A DNA stretch of 64,000 nucleotides from Paralvinella palmiformis (taxonomy: Eukaryota; Annelida; Polychaeta; Terebellida; Alvinellidae): positions 62,001 to 126,000 of the forward strand of contig JAODUP010000926.1 in the NCBI GenBank assembly GCA_025642065.1. Reading direction: 5' to 3'. Position 1 is the stretch's first letter, and each line of letters begins with the position of its first letter. The translations under genes were made by a program, and so were the position numbers. Of the stretch, positions 21,590 to 34,355 are shown in pieces. The notes under the pieces were generated by a model. It had not been told where the DNA came from. It did not search any database and saw only the letters and a list, made by a program, of their open reading frames with translations.

Positions 21590-21725
21590 ACATGTGGCCG
21601 AGGGTTTACTCCCCCGGGAAACGAATACAGGTATGATCCATGTTCGAAACGACAACGCGGAGGTTTGCAGGCCAGTGCTCTAACCACTGTACGTGCCATC
21701 GAAGGGCAGCACCCACTTACAACCG
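21590..21725 (-). mobile_element. tRNA-derived SINE, type B, duplicated segment 2
   Basis: Second copy of the block above, differing by about one base over roughly 110. Such identity is unlike the other type B copies and suggests a local duplication or gene conversion rather than two independent insertions. Confidence 0.7.
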
Positions 21726-22689
21726 CGAACAATAGAAGTTCAGCCTGCCGCACATGGCACAGCTTCATCCTCTCAACAACATCACTCCTGGTAAACGCAG
21801 TGTTTGGCCACAACCCAACGATGTAGATGCTTCAGAAAGATGCTTTATTGGTGTTTCAGTGAAGGTTTCACAATACTGATTCACATATTAAACACGGCCA
21901 AGAACGCTTAATACCAGTATTAATCTGAAACGTGTCCATGCTAAATATTAGCAATACCCCATTCTGTAATTGGTCGCCCGCCGAAAATGACGCACCAATT
22001 ATCAAGAATAAATCCTTTAATTCTGCCATTTGTAAATAGATCTTGAGAAGGTCCCTTATGTTGAACACCCCCCCCCCCGCCCATTCCAGTTCCAACTGAA
22101 AAATCATAATCCCTAGCCGAACTCTAACTCTAAGGGAGAGATTTCACGCTGAACCAATCTATATCATTAGTATATATATGTAAGCCAGAGTCCAAAGATT
22201 CTGTTGTTCTTGTATCTAAACGCAGCCATGTACTGTAAATACTCAGTACTAATAACACGGAGACTCGGCACTCTATCAGCGTCTGATGGGTACAGATGAA
22301 CTTACGGGCGGACCTCTTAAATGACACAGTACGAGCCAACAAATGCTCTGTGGGAGCGATCTTGACGGCTCAAAGGTTATCCGGTACACGTTTGTGATAT
22401 TCACAGCTGAATAGGATGAAGACAATTTCGTGGCAAATAACTGGGGAATCCTAGTCTGCTTATTTATCTGTTTCATCTAGATCTATTTATCTATCTATTA
22501 CAATGGTGCATACATTCTCTCTCTCTGTGCGTGTGTGTGTGTGTGTGAGAGAGAGAGCAGTGCCCATGAGTTTATTACCATTGTACATAATTATGTATAC
22601 AGTTATACACTGTTTACAACAAAATATTCAATTACAAAAATTGGGAGGTCCCATATGTAGCTGAATAGTTGCCTTCACGTGGACCCCAA
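21726..22689. other. Intergenic or 5' intron, nothing recognised
   Basis: Unique-looking sequence. A C-run at about 22,069-22,078 and a TCTC/(GT)n/GAGA microsatellite at about 22,515-22,556 are the only structures seen. Confidence 0.5.
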
Positions 22690-22835
22690 TTGCACTCCAA
22701 CAGTGCAGCGGTTAGAGAATTGTGCTGCAAAAGTCCAGATTATGGGTTCGAACCTGTCTCATGCCTGTGTTTGAGGGATTCGTCGCCCCTTGGCCAAGTG
22801 TCCCAGATGAGACCAGAACAGCTCAATAACAACTA
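22690..22835 (+). mobile_element. tRNA-derived SINE, type B (plus orientation)
   Basis: CCAACAGTGCAGCGGTTAGA (box A side), TATGGGTTCGAACCTG (box B), CTGTGTTTGAGGGATTCG and the body with GATGAGACCAG. One of two plus-oriented type B copies. Confidence 0.75.
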
Positions 22836-23403
22836 ACAGAACCCCCCCCCGCCGCCCCCATTAACAGACTCTACAAGCCTAGCCACCGACGTACATGATC
22901 CTATAACAATTGATAGAGTACACTGTTCGGATCACCGTACCGTTATAATTACGAGTTTGTGTTTTAAGTTACATATAACAAAGGATTGGTAACAGGTTTT
23001 CGTGACGTCCAGAAATTCTACAGAATGGTCACCAAAGGATCGCTACCTGAGTGGACCATGAAAGTCGTATACATCAATTCATATAATAAAATGTATCTCA
23101 AATTCGATCACGTCCGATGAAATCGGCAATAACAAAAGCAGGTGTGTTTCACTTCGCCCAAAAACCTGCAATTGTTTCGGTTGTAAAACCTGTTTTTAAT
23201 TGCACGTGGGTGCGTGTGAGCGTATATGTCTGAAAAATGGAAATATCTGCTTTAGAATGACGAGAGCAGCCAAGTGAGAGTAAAAACTATACACGCTGTT
23301 TATGTTTTGAATGGCATTTATTGGTAACAATTAAACAATGTAATTAAGTGACTAAATCATAATGTTAATGTGACTCAAATACGACATGTGTATGTGTATA
23401 TGA

Positions 23404-23546
23404 CACAGTTAATCTGTATAATCAGGTAATACGTATATTACCTAAAATATTCAGGTAATATGTGCATTGGTAACTGAGATTTAATGCACATCACCTGAAA
23501 ATTCCAGGTAATATACATATTACCTGATTATACAGATTAACTATAA
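23404..23546. mobile_element. Palindromic MITE family, copy 3 (loop reversed)
   Basis: Nearly complete hairpin: CAGTTAATCTGTATAATCAG on the left and its inverse ending CAGATTAACTATAAC on the right. The loop reads TAACTGAGATTTAAT, the reverse complement of the loop in the other copies, so this copy is inserted in the opposite orientation. Followed by (TA)n to about 23,575. Confidence 0.85.
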
Positions 23547-24139
23547 CATATATATATATATATATATATATATACTGGGTGAATGTTTTGTTTTTATGTA
23601 ATGCATGGAATTATATTTACAGGAAGCTGCTATACTGTTCATTGAATCCAACAATTGGAACTTCAAATTTAAATTAAAGTACCAGTAAACGTATGTATAA
23701 GTGTAACTTGAAAGAATTAAATTTTTTTTAAACCTGACTGTTATTTTACACACTATTCGTTCAATTTCATGGCAAATTATGTGAAAATTGAATACCATAT
23801 TTATAATGTAGGAAGGCGACATTCCTGCCAAGAGGTGAATTTTAACAAATACAGCATAATCTAGCAATATACGAAAATTATAGAATTAGGGCTCCTCATC
23901 ATCCGATATATTATGAATAGAACTGTAACTGTGCACTAATATGTGCTTGTTGCATTAAAGGACCTAATAGCCATATGTGATATCTATACAGTAGATTAAG
24001 TATCTTCCGCACTGCCTTATTCCATTGAATACAGCACAAGACAAAACCATTTGAGTTAATACACCAAACTTGTGATTCGTAAAAACAGCAGTAGTAATAA
24101 TAATAATAATAATAATAATTACAAACTTCCATAGCGCTA

Positions 24140-25440
24140 ATATCCTCAAAAAGAATTGAGCTTAGTGGCGCACTTAGTACAGGGATTGGGCAGTCTCATA
24201 GTCGAGGTATGATGCAAAATTCATCAATAAATGATCGGATCCAGTGGAAACATAGGAGGAATAAGCGAGTCTGAAAAGGTGAGTTTTCAAATGGTGATGG
24301 ATATAAACTATGCTATTTGATGACTTAACATGTTCAGGGAGTGAATTCCATAGACTAGGGACTGCAACTGAAAAAGCATGAGTCTCAGTATGAGTTTTAA
24401 CCCTGGGAACAGACAACAAGTGAATACCAGATGGACGAAGCTCTCTCCCCACTTGGGTGCTAGAGAAAGCATGGAAACTAGATACGAAGCTTCTCCAGAA
24501 GACTTTGATAGGCAAGGGGACAGTGTTTCAAAACAATCCCAGATTGAAGAGGGAGCCAGTGAAGAGATTTCAGAAGTGGGACAGAATGGGAATTCATCTA
24601 TATACACAATAAAAAGATTCTTTAAAATGGAATTCATAAATTCTGAAATAGAATTGAAGTTTCCTATAAAAAAAAATGATTTACCATTTAATTTATTAAT
24701 TCAGAAATATTTCTTTCATGGCAATACTACTTAGAATATAAACTATTCGGAGTAGGTATTCCAAATAGGTACTCATAGTACTTACTCATGGTAAAAAGTA
24801 GTAGGTAAAAAGAGTCAGTAAAAATCAAAATTGGAATTGGAGTTGAAATTTTTGAATTGAATTGGAATTGATAAATTTCATGTGGAGTTGGAATTGACCA
24901 AATGGAATTGAGTGGAATTGGAAATGACAAAACAGAATTGACCCCATGTCTGCCTCCTTGCTTCATGCCAGTTAGAGTATTAAAATAGTGTGATTTAAAT
25001 TAATCCCATGAAACACAGACTTGGTGATGTGTGTAACTATCAAGCAGAAAATGTATAATAATACGAGGTAGATTTCTCCCAGTTAATAATGCAAAAGAAT
25101 TTCCATAATCCACTTTGTCAAATGCTTTGCTGGCATCTAGTAAGGAGCTGTAAATGTCACTGCTTGTACATATATAATAATAAACTGTCTCCATATAAAC
25201 AGCTGTACATAAACTGGTGCTATGGTCTGGCTTAAAGCCAAACTGTAAATCTGATGAATATAAATATTCTGAGAACTGATCCATAATAACCATATCAGTA
25301 GCTGAGCAAAGAGCAATTCTCTTGTAGTTTTCTGGGAGACAGTTTTTCACTCTTAGTGATTGAAATAATCGTGCAGAACAATAAATAATTTGCAGTGTAA
25401 AAAGTGTAACCATGTGAAATCATAAAAATTTCAATAAACA
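24140..25440 (-). pseudogene. Decayed LINE reverse transcriptase
   Basis: Minus-strand translation from 25,413 to 25,000 gives KRIALCSATDMVIMDQF, LQFGFKPDHSTSLCTAVYME and YSSLLDASKAFDKVDYGN, ending HHQVCVSWD. This is the fingers/palm part of a LINE reverse transcriptase (F-x-x-D-x-x-x-AFD motif A). Further along the same strand, LKSLHWLPLQSGIVLKHCPL (about 24,570) and TETHAFSVAVPSLWNSLPEH with LKTHLFRLAY (about 24,250-24,390) are the C-terminal region. Frames are broken. The GGAATTGG repeat (24,620-24,955) sits between the two parts. Confidence 0.8.
24620..24955. repeat. Dispersed GGAATTGG repeat, copy 2
   Basis: Homologous to 7,890-8,180 in the same orientation: TTTACCATTTAATTT, ATTTCTTTCATGGCAAT, GGAGTAGGTATTCCAA, a CATGGTAAAAAGTAGTAGG block and a multiplied GGAATTGGAATTG end. 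Longer than copy 1 at the GGAATTG-rich side. Confidence 0.65.
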
Positions 25441-27365
25441 CATCATAACATGGAGTTTACGACTCCCTTTGATCAGATGATCTGAATCAAAATCAATATT
25501 GCCTTCGCCTTTTGGCAGTTTTCAGCTTTTGAAGACATACAGTCACAGTTGACTGTAATATTTTAACTTTAATGTTCTTGTTATTATCCGTGGCTGAATT
25601 CAGAATAGAAGATTATGACTAGGTTCAGTAACATCAGTGGGAACACTTCTGTATAGATGTTTATATTTAGAAACAAAAAGCTCTGCTATTTCAGTCCGCA
25701 GCCACAGTCGCCTCATCAACAGCAGTGTAAATGGGCATCCCATCTGGGATCAAAACATCACACAACAGAACCGGTAATACGTTTTTATATTCACGCATAT
25801 TGGCATCCGTAGTTTTTATTCCAAGTGCAGCTATGACAAAGTAAACTTTTGCATTTAATAATATCTACATGAAGAGTGGCCAGTTTGCATTTAGTAGATA
25901 TCACGTTATGATTAGAAGGCAAAGTGGAATCATAATGTATTCGATTACTGCAAAAAAGTTTGTACATTAACACGGCTAAGTACAAAATTATCAATACATG
26001 AAAATATATGATTTCTGGTCATAAATTCGTTACGGTATTTACAGTGTGCCTTATTTCTGGCAAAACTGGTCTTAAAACCACCAACTAATATGTATGCGTA
26101 TCAATTACTTTCAGGCAGAGTACTTTCTATTACTTTAATAATTTCGCTTCATAATAGGGACTAGCATGTGTTTTCATATAGCTGTCACATGGCATATATA
26201 CAGACGTGACTAGAACAGTGCATATAGGATTCAGCAGTAATATTACGCCACTTATCTCAATTAGCCTATTTATAATATAATTAGGTAATATATATAAGCC
26301 AGTGTATTTATGTATAAAATGTGTTTGTCTTATACAAGCTTAGAACATGTTTTCATTATTATTATTATTATTATTATGAGTTGTTAGTAGACTGCCATAA
26401 ACCACTGTCATTATTAAAATTTCAAGTAATTATTTGGTGGTCAACACCTTTTCGGATGATTCTAACAAGGTTAAGTTTACATTTACTCAGATTTTTAGTT
26501 GGCTGTCATATGGTTGTTTAATTATACATCAGAATTTACACACATCCTCAGTGTAGGCAGTGAACAAAATTTGAGCCGCCCCCCCTCCCTCCCCCCCGAA
26601 CGTTAGATTTAGATTTATGCATGACGTCACTAATACAACTCTGCCCAGACACATAACGTGGCAGATATTACTGAATGAAAAAAAATGGAGAGACAGCTGA
26701 ACTGAACATTCATAAGAATGCCTTTTAAAAAAACTCCCTATGCCCGCCAGCCAAGAGCCTGAATGCAATTAAAATATGCACATATTTTAATGTCATTTAG
26801 CATTTAATAACATGATGTTGCTGATCAACTAAAATTATCAAGTGAATGATATTAGTCAATTCTACAGTTTTAATAAGGAATTGTACATTTGAAAGCGAGA
26901 TAACAAAATATGTAAATCATCAACTTGCATCAAATTCTGTCACACACCTAGACTGGGCTGCGTAACTCTCAGCACTTGGAAGTGTATGTCACATATGATA
27001 TGACATTTCGCAGCCCAAGACTTTCATTTGGTGGCGGCGGTGTGAAGCTCAGTTTGGATGAATTTATTTTTATGCAGATGGGAATTCAGGCATGCTCCAG
27101 TTTGTTATGTCGGAATTGCTACGACCCTCAGCAACCACATCTATTTTGTAATTAAACATGACAAAAAATTCCAAATAACACCGGGTTATAAAGCCATGAC
27201 TCACAAAAGATGTCACCTTTCTGATTTATATCCCCAAAATCAAGTGTACTCAGTGAAACAAAGCCAAGCCGCCCAGGGAGCATTACATGATAAACCTATA
27301 CTCTTGGTCTACAACACACATACAAAGCTAGCTCTCAAGATTCAATAGTAATGAAGACGTTGTTG

Positions 27366-27368
<3 letters not shown>
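25441..27368. other. Intergenic sequence, nothing recognised
   Basis: AT-rich, with an (ATT)n run at about 26,354-26,378 and a C-rich tract at about 26,578-26,597. Short open frames show no recognisable domains. Confidence 0.5.

Positions 27369-27454
<86 letters not shown>
27369..27454. repeat. (GT)43 microsatellite
   Basis: 86 bases of uninterrupted GT. The Cys-Val open frame across it is an artefact. Confidence 0.95.
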
Positions 27455-27456
<2 letters not shown>

Positions 27457-27951
27457 AAATCAGTTCCTATCAGTATTATTATATTGTTACATCAATGGTT
27501 TGCTATTGACTTTGGATCAGAGTAAATGGTTCATTCAAATTTGTCTTATTTTACACGCACAAACACACACACTTGCACACCTACAAGCAAAGTACTAGTG
27601 ATGTTAGTAACTAAGTAGTGTGGCATAGGAGGTGATTTGTGGCAAATGAAATAATGTTACATATTCCAACAACAGTATAACTGAATCTAACAGAGTATTT
27701 CGACTCCCTCAGATTTAGGAACTGATTTCGGCATTAGTCACTTGCCTGATACAAATTAATTAGCATTCTGGCAGCTGGAATTAAAAATATATAATCCACA
27801 GAAGCACTCTTTCCTCAACTTTACACATTATTTACGTCACAATTTGTAGACCAGAAATGGATTAAAATAGATCCGGAAGAGAACAACCATATCATCACTC
27901 CAATGGTGTATCACTATGATGATGATGATAAGACTCAGTCATAGGTAGACT

Positions 27952-28350
27952 CAGGGTTTGTACACATTTTGACATCTCAAATTCTAGGACTTTCCAGGAC
28001 CTTCCAATGTCAAATTCCAGGACCTTTTCAATGAATTCATGAACTCTTAATGAACGAAAATATACACATATTTTCAATGAAGGCAGTGCCGCAATGGACG
28101 GACATTGAAATAACACAAACACTGTAGGTCAGTAGTGTGCAATTGGTGGTGGTGAGACTGGTCATATCAGAAGAAGTGTAACGACTGAATCCCTGTATGC
28201 TTATGATTAGAAATATAGATCTAGGAGTCCAAATTCCAGGACTTTCAGGCACCTCTATAAAAATTTAAAGACTTTCCAAGGTCTGGAATCAAAATTTTCA
28301 AATTCCATGGCTTTCCAGGTTTTCAAGGACTTCAATGTTTTTTCCCCATT
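27952..28350. mobile_element. hAT-like MITE, second copy
   Basis: Starts CAGGGTTTGTACACATTTTG and repeats CCAGGACTTTCCAGGACC-type words, ending near TTTCCAGGTTTTCAAGGACT. This is the same family as the MITE nested in the LINE at 15.5-15.9 kb. No coding potential. Confidence 0.55.
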
Positions 28351-29409
28351 GCAGTCATTCCTAAAGTGATCAAACTGAGTGCCATCCGCGGTCATAATGA
28401 ACTAGGTCAGGTCACGGTTCGTACCCAATGGCCTTTTTTGGCCTCATTTACATACATTACATATAATAATGGTGGTAGCATGATGCTTGTGAAGCCCATA
28501 AAAACACGAACAGTCAATGATTTACTTCCATCTAAATAAATTGTAACCTACTACCCGGAAGATATGGAACCCATTCACTAACCAGCAGACTAACAGGCAT
28601 ACTCCTGCACAAACCATGTAAAAAATCACTTCATAAAATCATATTAGCATAATTTTTTCACCCCCCAAATTAATGTTTTTAAATTAGTGTAATATTTAAA
28701 GATATAAAAACCTGGAAAGAACAGAAAACCTGGGGATGCTGACACTTATACCACTTTTAACATTTATAAATGACGCAAAAACCAAGAAAATCCTGATTAT
28801 CCAGCAAATAACTGTTTAAGGTTACCGGTACTTGATGTTTATACTTCCACTGTGTAAAATAAACCATTTAAGTCTGATACCAACTGTTAGATTCTTGGTT
28901 CTGATACTAAACAATAATGTGGGGGGAAGGGGGGGGGGACATCATTCGGGGACCTAAGACGAGATGGTATATCCAACGAATAATGAAAGATTACCATAAA
29001 AGATGGCATATTCATACATTATTCAAATATATACCACAAGGTCATCGTCAAAAACCTTTGATCTGCAACAAACCATGCCTTCTTCCATCAAATTCACCGG
29101 AAAGCCACCAGAAGTTTGTTCTGCTTTGATAAAAGTCTGCATGTTAAGTCAATCTGCATACCCATAAGTCCCATATATAGGATCCTATGCATACATTTAT
29201 CCACAGTGTATTTCTTGAGTATAATCTGCATTTCTCCATTGCTTTATTTTAGAAGATTTCTGTTCTTTTCCCTATGGTAACAGAAACATACCATTTCTTC
29301 ATTTGCTGCACAAGATGAAATGTTGTGGAATTCATGGTCATTGTTTTGACCTTTTGAAGATCATGTCACTTACAGGATATCCACCTTCCCCACCCAAAAA
29401 ATCTGTAAA
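28351..29409. other. Intergenic sequence, nothing recognised
   Basis: Unique-looking AT-rich sequence with a G-rich tract at about 28,919-28,938 only. Confidence 0.5.
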
Positions 29410-29570
29410 ATGCTTCCGTTTTGTGCACATGACCTAAGTGACTTGCACAGGTGCTGAATTGAAGTGAAAGACCACAGACCCTTCTGGCATTGTCCAGCCA
29501 GGGTTTGAACCCAGGTTCTATAGATCATAGCCAACCACACTACCAGTTAGGCCACAGAAAGCACCACACA
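29410..29570 (-). mobile_element. tRNA-derived SINE, type A (old copy)
   Basis: Antisense landmarks TTTTGTGCACATGACCTAAG, GAATTGAAGTGAAAGACC and a head region (reverse complement CTGTGGCCTAACTGGTAGTG with box B-like GGGTTCAAACCCTGG). Confidence 0.6.
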
Positions 29571-29749
29571 CACAACCTAATCTACACATAATTATAAACA
29601 AACAGCCTCAAAGAGACAATCAATATAAATAATTATTGATTAAGATAAAATAAATAATTTCAACAGTTTGTTGACAGATTCAATGAACCGTATACCAGCT
29701 TCCTAGAAATAGAATTCCATGCATTACATAAAAAGAAAACATTCGCCCA

Positions 29750-29751
<2 letters not shown>

Positions 29752-29786
<35 letters not shown>

Positions 29787-29879
29787 ATAGTTAATCTGTA
29801 TAATCAGGTAATATGTTTATTACCAGATATTTTCAGGTAATGTGTATTAAATATCAGTTAGCAATAGATGTGTGTGTGT

Positions 29880-29928
<49 letters not shown>
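29752..29928. mobile_element. Palindromic MITE, half copy between two (TA)n runs
   Basis: (TA)n at 29,752-29,782, then GTTATAGTTAATCTGTATAA to the loop AATATCAGTTAGCAATAGAT. It then breaks into (TG)n and (TA)n (29,883-29,928). The right arm is absent. Confidence 0.75.
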
Positions 29929-29933
<5 letters not shown>

Positions 29934-30394
29934 CACAAGGCACAAATAATTAACATCCCTAGACAAAGATCTCACCTTCATCATATTCAATGCCGGATGA
30001 ACACCCATACTTGTTGGATACACTTCTGTCTGTGATGAAGTGTTCATTGTTCAAGCTAACACCAGAAAGGCGAACAGAGATCAGCCATCAAACGGACATA
30101 TGCAGAGAGGCAGACTTGGCTGCACTCTAATAGTCCCTGAAACCTATGACATATAAACATCCATCTGTGATACCTTCAGCACCGATTGCTATATCAGCAG
30201 CATAAAATAGCAGCTTTACGCCAATGCCTGAAGCCAACAATAGGTTATTGATTGCTCTGAGAATTGCCTTGCAATCAATATAATGATTACCAATTACAAC
30301 ACACATGTTACAAAGGACATCCTTACTTGGTTAATGCATTGCATTATTTTTGATAATGGCATTTGGCGTTGTACGACTCATTTGGTTATTTTAT

Positions 30395-30575
30395 TGGTTG
30401 GTTAGTTGATAGCTTTCTTTAGCCTCTCCAGTGGTAAGCATTAAAGGCATATGCCCAAGGGGTGACTACTTGGATAAACATCCCACAAAACCAAGTATTG
30501 GAGCCAGATTTGAACCCACAACCTCAAAGTTTACAGTATAGTGTTCTAACCACTGTGCTATCGGAAAACCTTATC
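30395..30575 (-). mobile_element. tRNA-derived SINE, type B
   Basis: Antisense copy; reverse complement GATAGCACAGTGGTTAGAAC (box A side) and GTTGTGGGTTCAAATCTGG (box B). Confidence 0.7.
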
Positions 30576-31064
30576 CAATGTAATGGTCAACATTCAATCA
30601 TCACATGAATACAATACTTTAGAACTGCATCCGGTTTGGAAATTGATTGACTGATTAATTGATTTATATATTTTTTGTGCATTCCCTGACACGGTAGCAT
30701 TGTGGGGTTTGCACAACAGAATTAATTGGTTTAAGTTTGGAAATAATAGCAGAGTTCACATTTGACTGCAATCAATATAATGATCGGCAATTTAGAATAC
30801 ATATATGTTACAAAAAGCATCCTTACTCGCGGTGGGCACTATCTCCGGTTAATCAGGTTTGAGAAAACAACAGCGCAAAAAGAAACGGCAGAAATGAAAA
30901 TCTGGCGACTACATCAATTTGCGTAATTAAATCATGTCAAATATTTCTTACGACCAGAAACACATTTAATGGATGGATATGGATTACAACAATACATCCT
31001 ATCAATCTATGAGCCACACTTACGAACTAAATGGTTCGTGTAATATAACAGGCTGTCGTTGTTC

Positions 31065-31190
31065 AGTTCACTGATTTAACATCGGCGCTGGTCAAACCTT
31101 GGACATATGGCGACTCCCTAATGAAATAAAATCCCACAAACACAGGTATGAGCCAATTTCGAACCCATAACCTAGAGGTTTGTAGCAAAC
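31065..31190 (-). mobile_element. tRNA-derived SINE, type B (head truncated)
   Basis: Body TGGCGACTCCCTAATGAAAT and CCACAAACACAGGTATGAGC, then a box B-like ATTTCGAACCCATAACCT; the box A side is missing. Confidence 0.6.
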
Positions 31191-32384
31191 CATGTTGCTC
31201 ATTATTTTTTCGTGGTAAATATACCAGGTAGCCAAGTAATTAAGTGGCATTTGTGAGCTGTATCAATCTCCTTAACACCATACAATGGATCTGGCTTAAT
31301 ATCAGATGGACATTTATAACATATTCATACAAATTTACATTCTCTCAAAAATAAATGCTCATCCGTGAAGAGATGCTATTGAAGCACAGCGTTGTTGAAT
31401 TCCAACAATTTTCACAAGCTTGATACCAAGAGAGCTCTCTTGCAGTGGATAGGTCACAAAAGCATAGCAATCCTGCAATTCTTTAAATAACATGTGTACA
31501 CTGATAGCCTCTCTTGTACTCAGAAAAAAGAGTGGATATACATTATTTTTTACATCACAGGTTACTACAGTCATCTTCAGATCTAGTCAATGAATGCAGC
31601 CAGTTTTCGAGTTGCTTGCACTCAAGTCAAATTGCCAGGAATTAGCAACGGTTCAGATACCAATCATGAGTGACCAGGTTGGTTTCGAACGCAGGTCTGT
31701 TTCTATATAGGGATACATAAACAAGTCGATGCAGTTCCTAACATTTGCAAAAAACTGCTTATTTCAATCGAATCAAGCAACAGCAGAAGTCAATGTCCTT
31801 CAGTTCACAGAAATGCACGTTTTTCTGACAATTTTGTTTGCATTAATGAGATCAGGTAATTTAAACTTTTATACGTGGTTATAAAAAAGTTGCAAGGCAT
31901 CTCTGATTCGGAAACTAACATAAAAGACTTCAAAATCAATCTTCCAAAATGGAAATAATTTGGATCGGATCATCCCTAAGAATCATGATTCCTAAATATA
32001 TTATTTTTCAGCATCACCCAGTATAAGTTTATCATTCTGTACGGTAACTATTACAACTTATATCTCCAGTTATTTGCAACCAACAAAAACCACATTAAAT
32101 CAACAAAAACACAAACTGATTGATCTACATCAATCACAGACAGAAGTTATAATCCTCCAAATATCAATCAGCACCTATCCAATATGACCAAATCCCTTTT
32201 GTCACACCTGCCAATCCCCGTTCTATAAACACATATGCGCAGCATGCTGCATTCCAGACATAGCACTATTTCATGTGTGCATTAATATCTGGTGATTTCT
32301 TATTGCTTTCCAATACTGGGCACTGAATGGTTATTAGTTTTAATGTGATAATGAATCATTTCTGCTGTAAAAACACACACACAC

Positions 32385-32388
<4 letters not shown>

Positions 32389-32415
<27 letters not shown>
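32389..32415. repeat. (CA)n/(TA)n microsatellite
   Basis: TA run preceded by ACACACACACATAAATA. The neighbouring 31.2-32.4 kb shows nothing else recognisable. Confidence 0.85.
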
Positions 32416-32420
<5 letters not shown>

Positions 32421-32639
32421 TCGGGTCCCATTATAGGTGGATTGGGAAGCGAGACAAGGGTACTATCCGGGTGGGCAATAATAAGATTACATACAGCTTT
32501 ATTTCATAAATGTTCCCAATAATTGTTTAATCATTTGTTGACTTAAACATAAATGTTATCTCGGTGTTTGTGTGGAAAATAAAATGTTCTTCATGCCCTT
32601 ATCCTAAAAGCCAGGAATTCACACATCAAAGGCCTGAGT

Positions 32640-32800
32640 ATAAGAAATAAAGTAGGAGGGGGCCAACAAAATACCAGGGTCAGACATTAGTAGCCCTCAG
32701 GGGCCTACAATGGTACAAAGCAGCATCTCATTGGCATTGGAAACGAAAGTAGCCGGGTCTCTACTTGAGAATAAGCGGCTCTGATACGTCTGACAAATGT
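32640..32800. repeat. Dispersed ACCAGGGTCAGA repeat, copy 1
   Basis: TAAGAAATAAAGTAGG, ATACCAGGGTCAGACATTAG and GAAAGTAGCCGGGTCTCTAC recur, diverged, at 48,675-48,870 (same orientation) and inverted at 34,700-35,065. It probably represents a DNA transposon family; ends are not defined. Confidence 0.5.
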
Positions 32801-32934
32801 ATTAACAGGCAAGAATAATCTTTTTAAACATTCAGTAAAATCAGTTACCTTTTCAAGATCTACTTTCAAAATCACATTGACCTAGTTACATGTATGTTAT
32901 AAAAAACACATCTGTACTGTCTATAAATAAAGAG

Positions 32935-33085
32935 TTCAGCCGAGTTGCTTAGCCTCGGACTGGTCACACCTAGGACAGGGAAGCAATTCACGCAAACACA
33001 GATATCAGCTGGATTTGAACCCACAACCTGAAGATTTACACTGAAGTGGTCTAATCACTGCACCATTGGAATACCTTCTACAAAC
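32935..33085 (-). mobile_element. tRNA-derived SINE, type B
   Basis: Antisense; reverse complement TCCAATGGTGCAGTGATTAG and GGTTGTGGGTTCAAATCC. A partial body of the same family follows at about 33,290-33,365 (GGTCACACCTGGGACGTAAG). Confidence 0.75.
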
Positions 33086-33914
33086 AAAGGAATCAGTACA
33101 TACCTTAATTGGGTGTGCAGAGTTAATCCCAGCAAATGAACAGCAAAATATACAACAGACTATCTAAACGATGGTTCACAGATCAAATAGTGGAGAACTG
33201 ATAAGATCATCAAATTCTGAGTGAACACCTGATAAGGTATTTAGGCAGTGAACATTAACCCAATTCACTGTAACGGTTGCTCAGTGAGTGAGCGATTTTT
33301 AATTAACCTCGAAACGGATCTGGTCACACCTGGGACGTAAGGCTGAGGGGCAACTCCCTAGTGAAATGACACGATAGGATGAAACATCCCCTACATGCAC
33401 ATATACACTGGGATTCAAGACAAAACCAAGATGTCAGCAGCAAAGTGGACTACCTAATGTGCTATGCAAGTACTTAAGTATCAATTAACACATTATTAGT
33501 TCATAATTATTATTATTATTATTACTGCTGCTACTACTACTACTATTACCAATATCACAGTCGACATTACAACATCAATTTCATTTATCTGTTAAATTCC
33601 TGTGAATCTTCAGAAATTTTTAATTAATCCATTTCTTTATTATCATTACTAATACTACTGTTATCATCATAATCATTATGATAATCATAACGATTATAAT
33701 AATCATTAGCAACATAATTAATTAAATTCAAGGTACAATATGCCACCAGTAGTCACCCACATGATCATCTGGTTCCATGAATGGCTCGTGTTCAAAAACT
33801 CATAAATGGTTCACCAACATCCCAGAACATGAAACAATCCATCCTGATTTTTGGGCGGGGACAATTTATACTTTTCATAGGATTTCAAAAATCAAATTCC
33901 CTATTGTTTGTTTT

Positions 33915-33970
33915 GTTGTTCGGGGAGAATACCCAGGCTGTCGTTTATTCAGTACAGCCTCTATGTATTT
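33915..33970 (-). mobile_element. SINE type E 3'-end fragment
   Basis: TGTTCGGGGAGAATACCCAG and GTACAGCCTCTATGT match the left end of the intact element at 44,291-44,651. Confidence 0.6.
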
Positions 33971-34141
33971 TCCCTGAATTACTTAAGAAATTCCCCTGTG
34001 TATTGTGTGCAAAACTTGTATGCTGAATTAACTTTTTTTTAGCAAAGTGGCTTCTATCCACCCCTAATGCTATAAATTTAGAATGAAAGGCATACAAATT
34101 CCCTGTTGTCCCAGCAGGGAAAAATCCAAGTAACTTTCCCT

Positions 34142-34355
34142 GTGCTCCGGGCGATGATGACTGATGTTTTACGGCCACTTTTGTGCAAACGGTAGGCTAA
34201 ATGGGCCGAGCGACCTCCAAAGGCAATGAAGATGAAGCAAAGTCAAGGATGAAACAACCTTCAGATGTGCTGATGACGAGATTCGAACCTGGGTGGTAGT
34301 GATCTGTGGTCCAACACGCTAGTGCTAGACCACGGAGGCGCCCCCGTGCTCTGGG
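34142..34355 (-). mobile_element. tRNA-derived SINE, type A, with target duplication
   Basis: Full-length antisense copy between direct repeats GTGCTCCGGG (34,142-34,151) and GTGCTCTGGG (34,346-34,355). The reverse complement begins GGGCGCCTCCGTGGTCTAGC and has GGTTCGAATCTCG as box B. Confidence 0.9.

Noticed and set aside
24378..24734. 118-codon plus-strand frame
   Set aside because: The opposite strand carries clear LINE reverse transcriptase C-terminal peptides, so this frame is an antisense by-product.
27371..27598. Open frame starting with a long Cys-Val repeat
   Set aside because: It is the translation of (GT)43; the rest has no recognisable domain.
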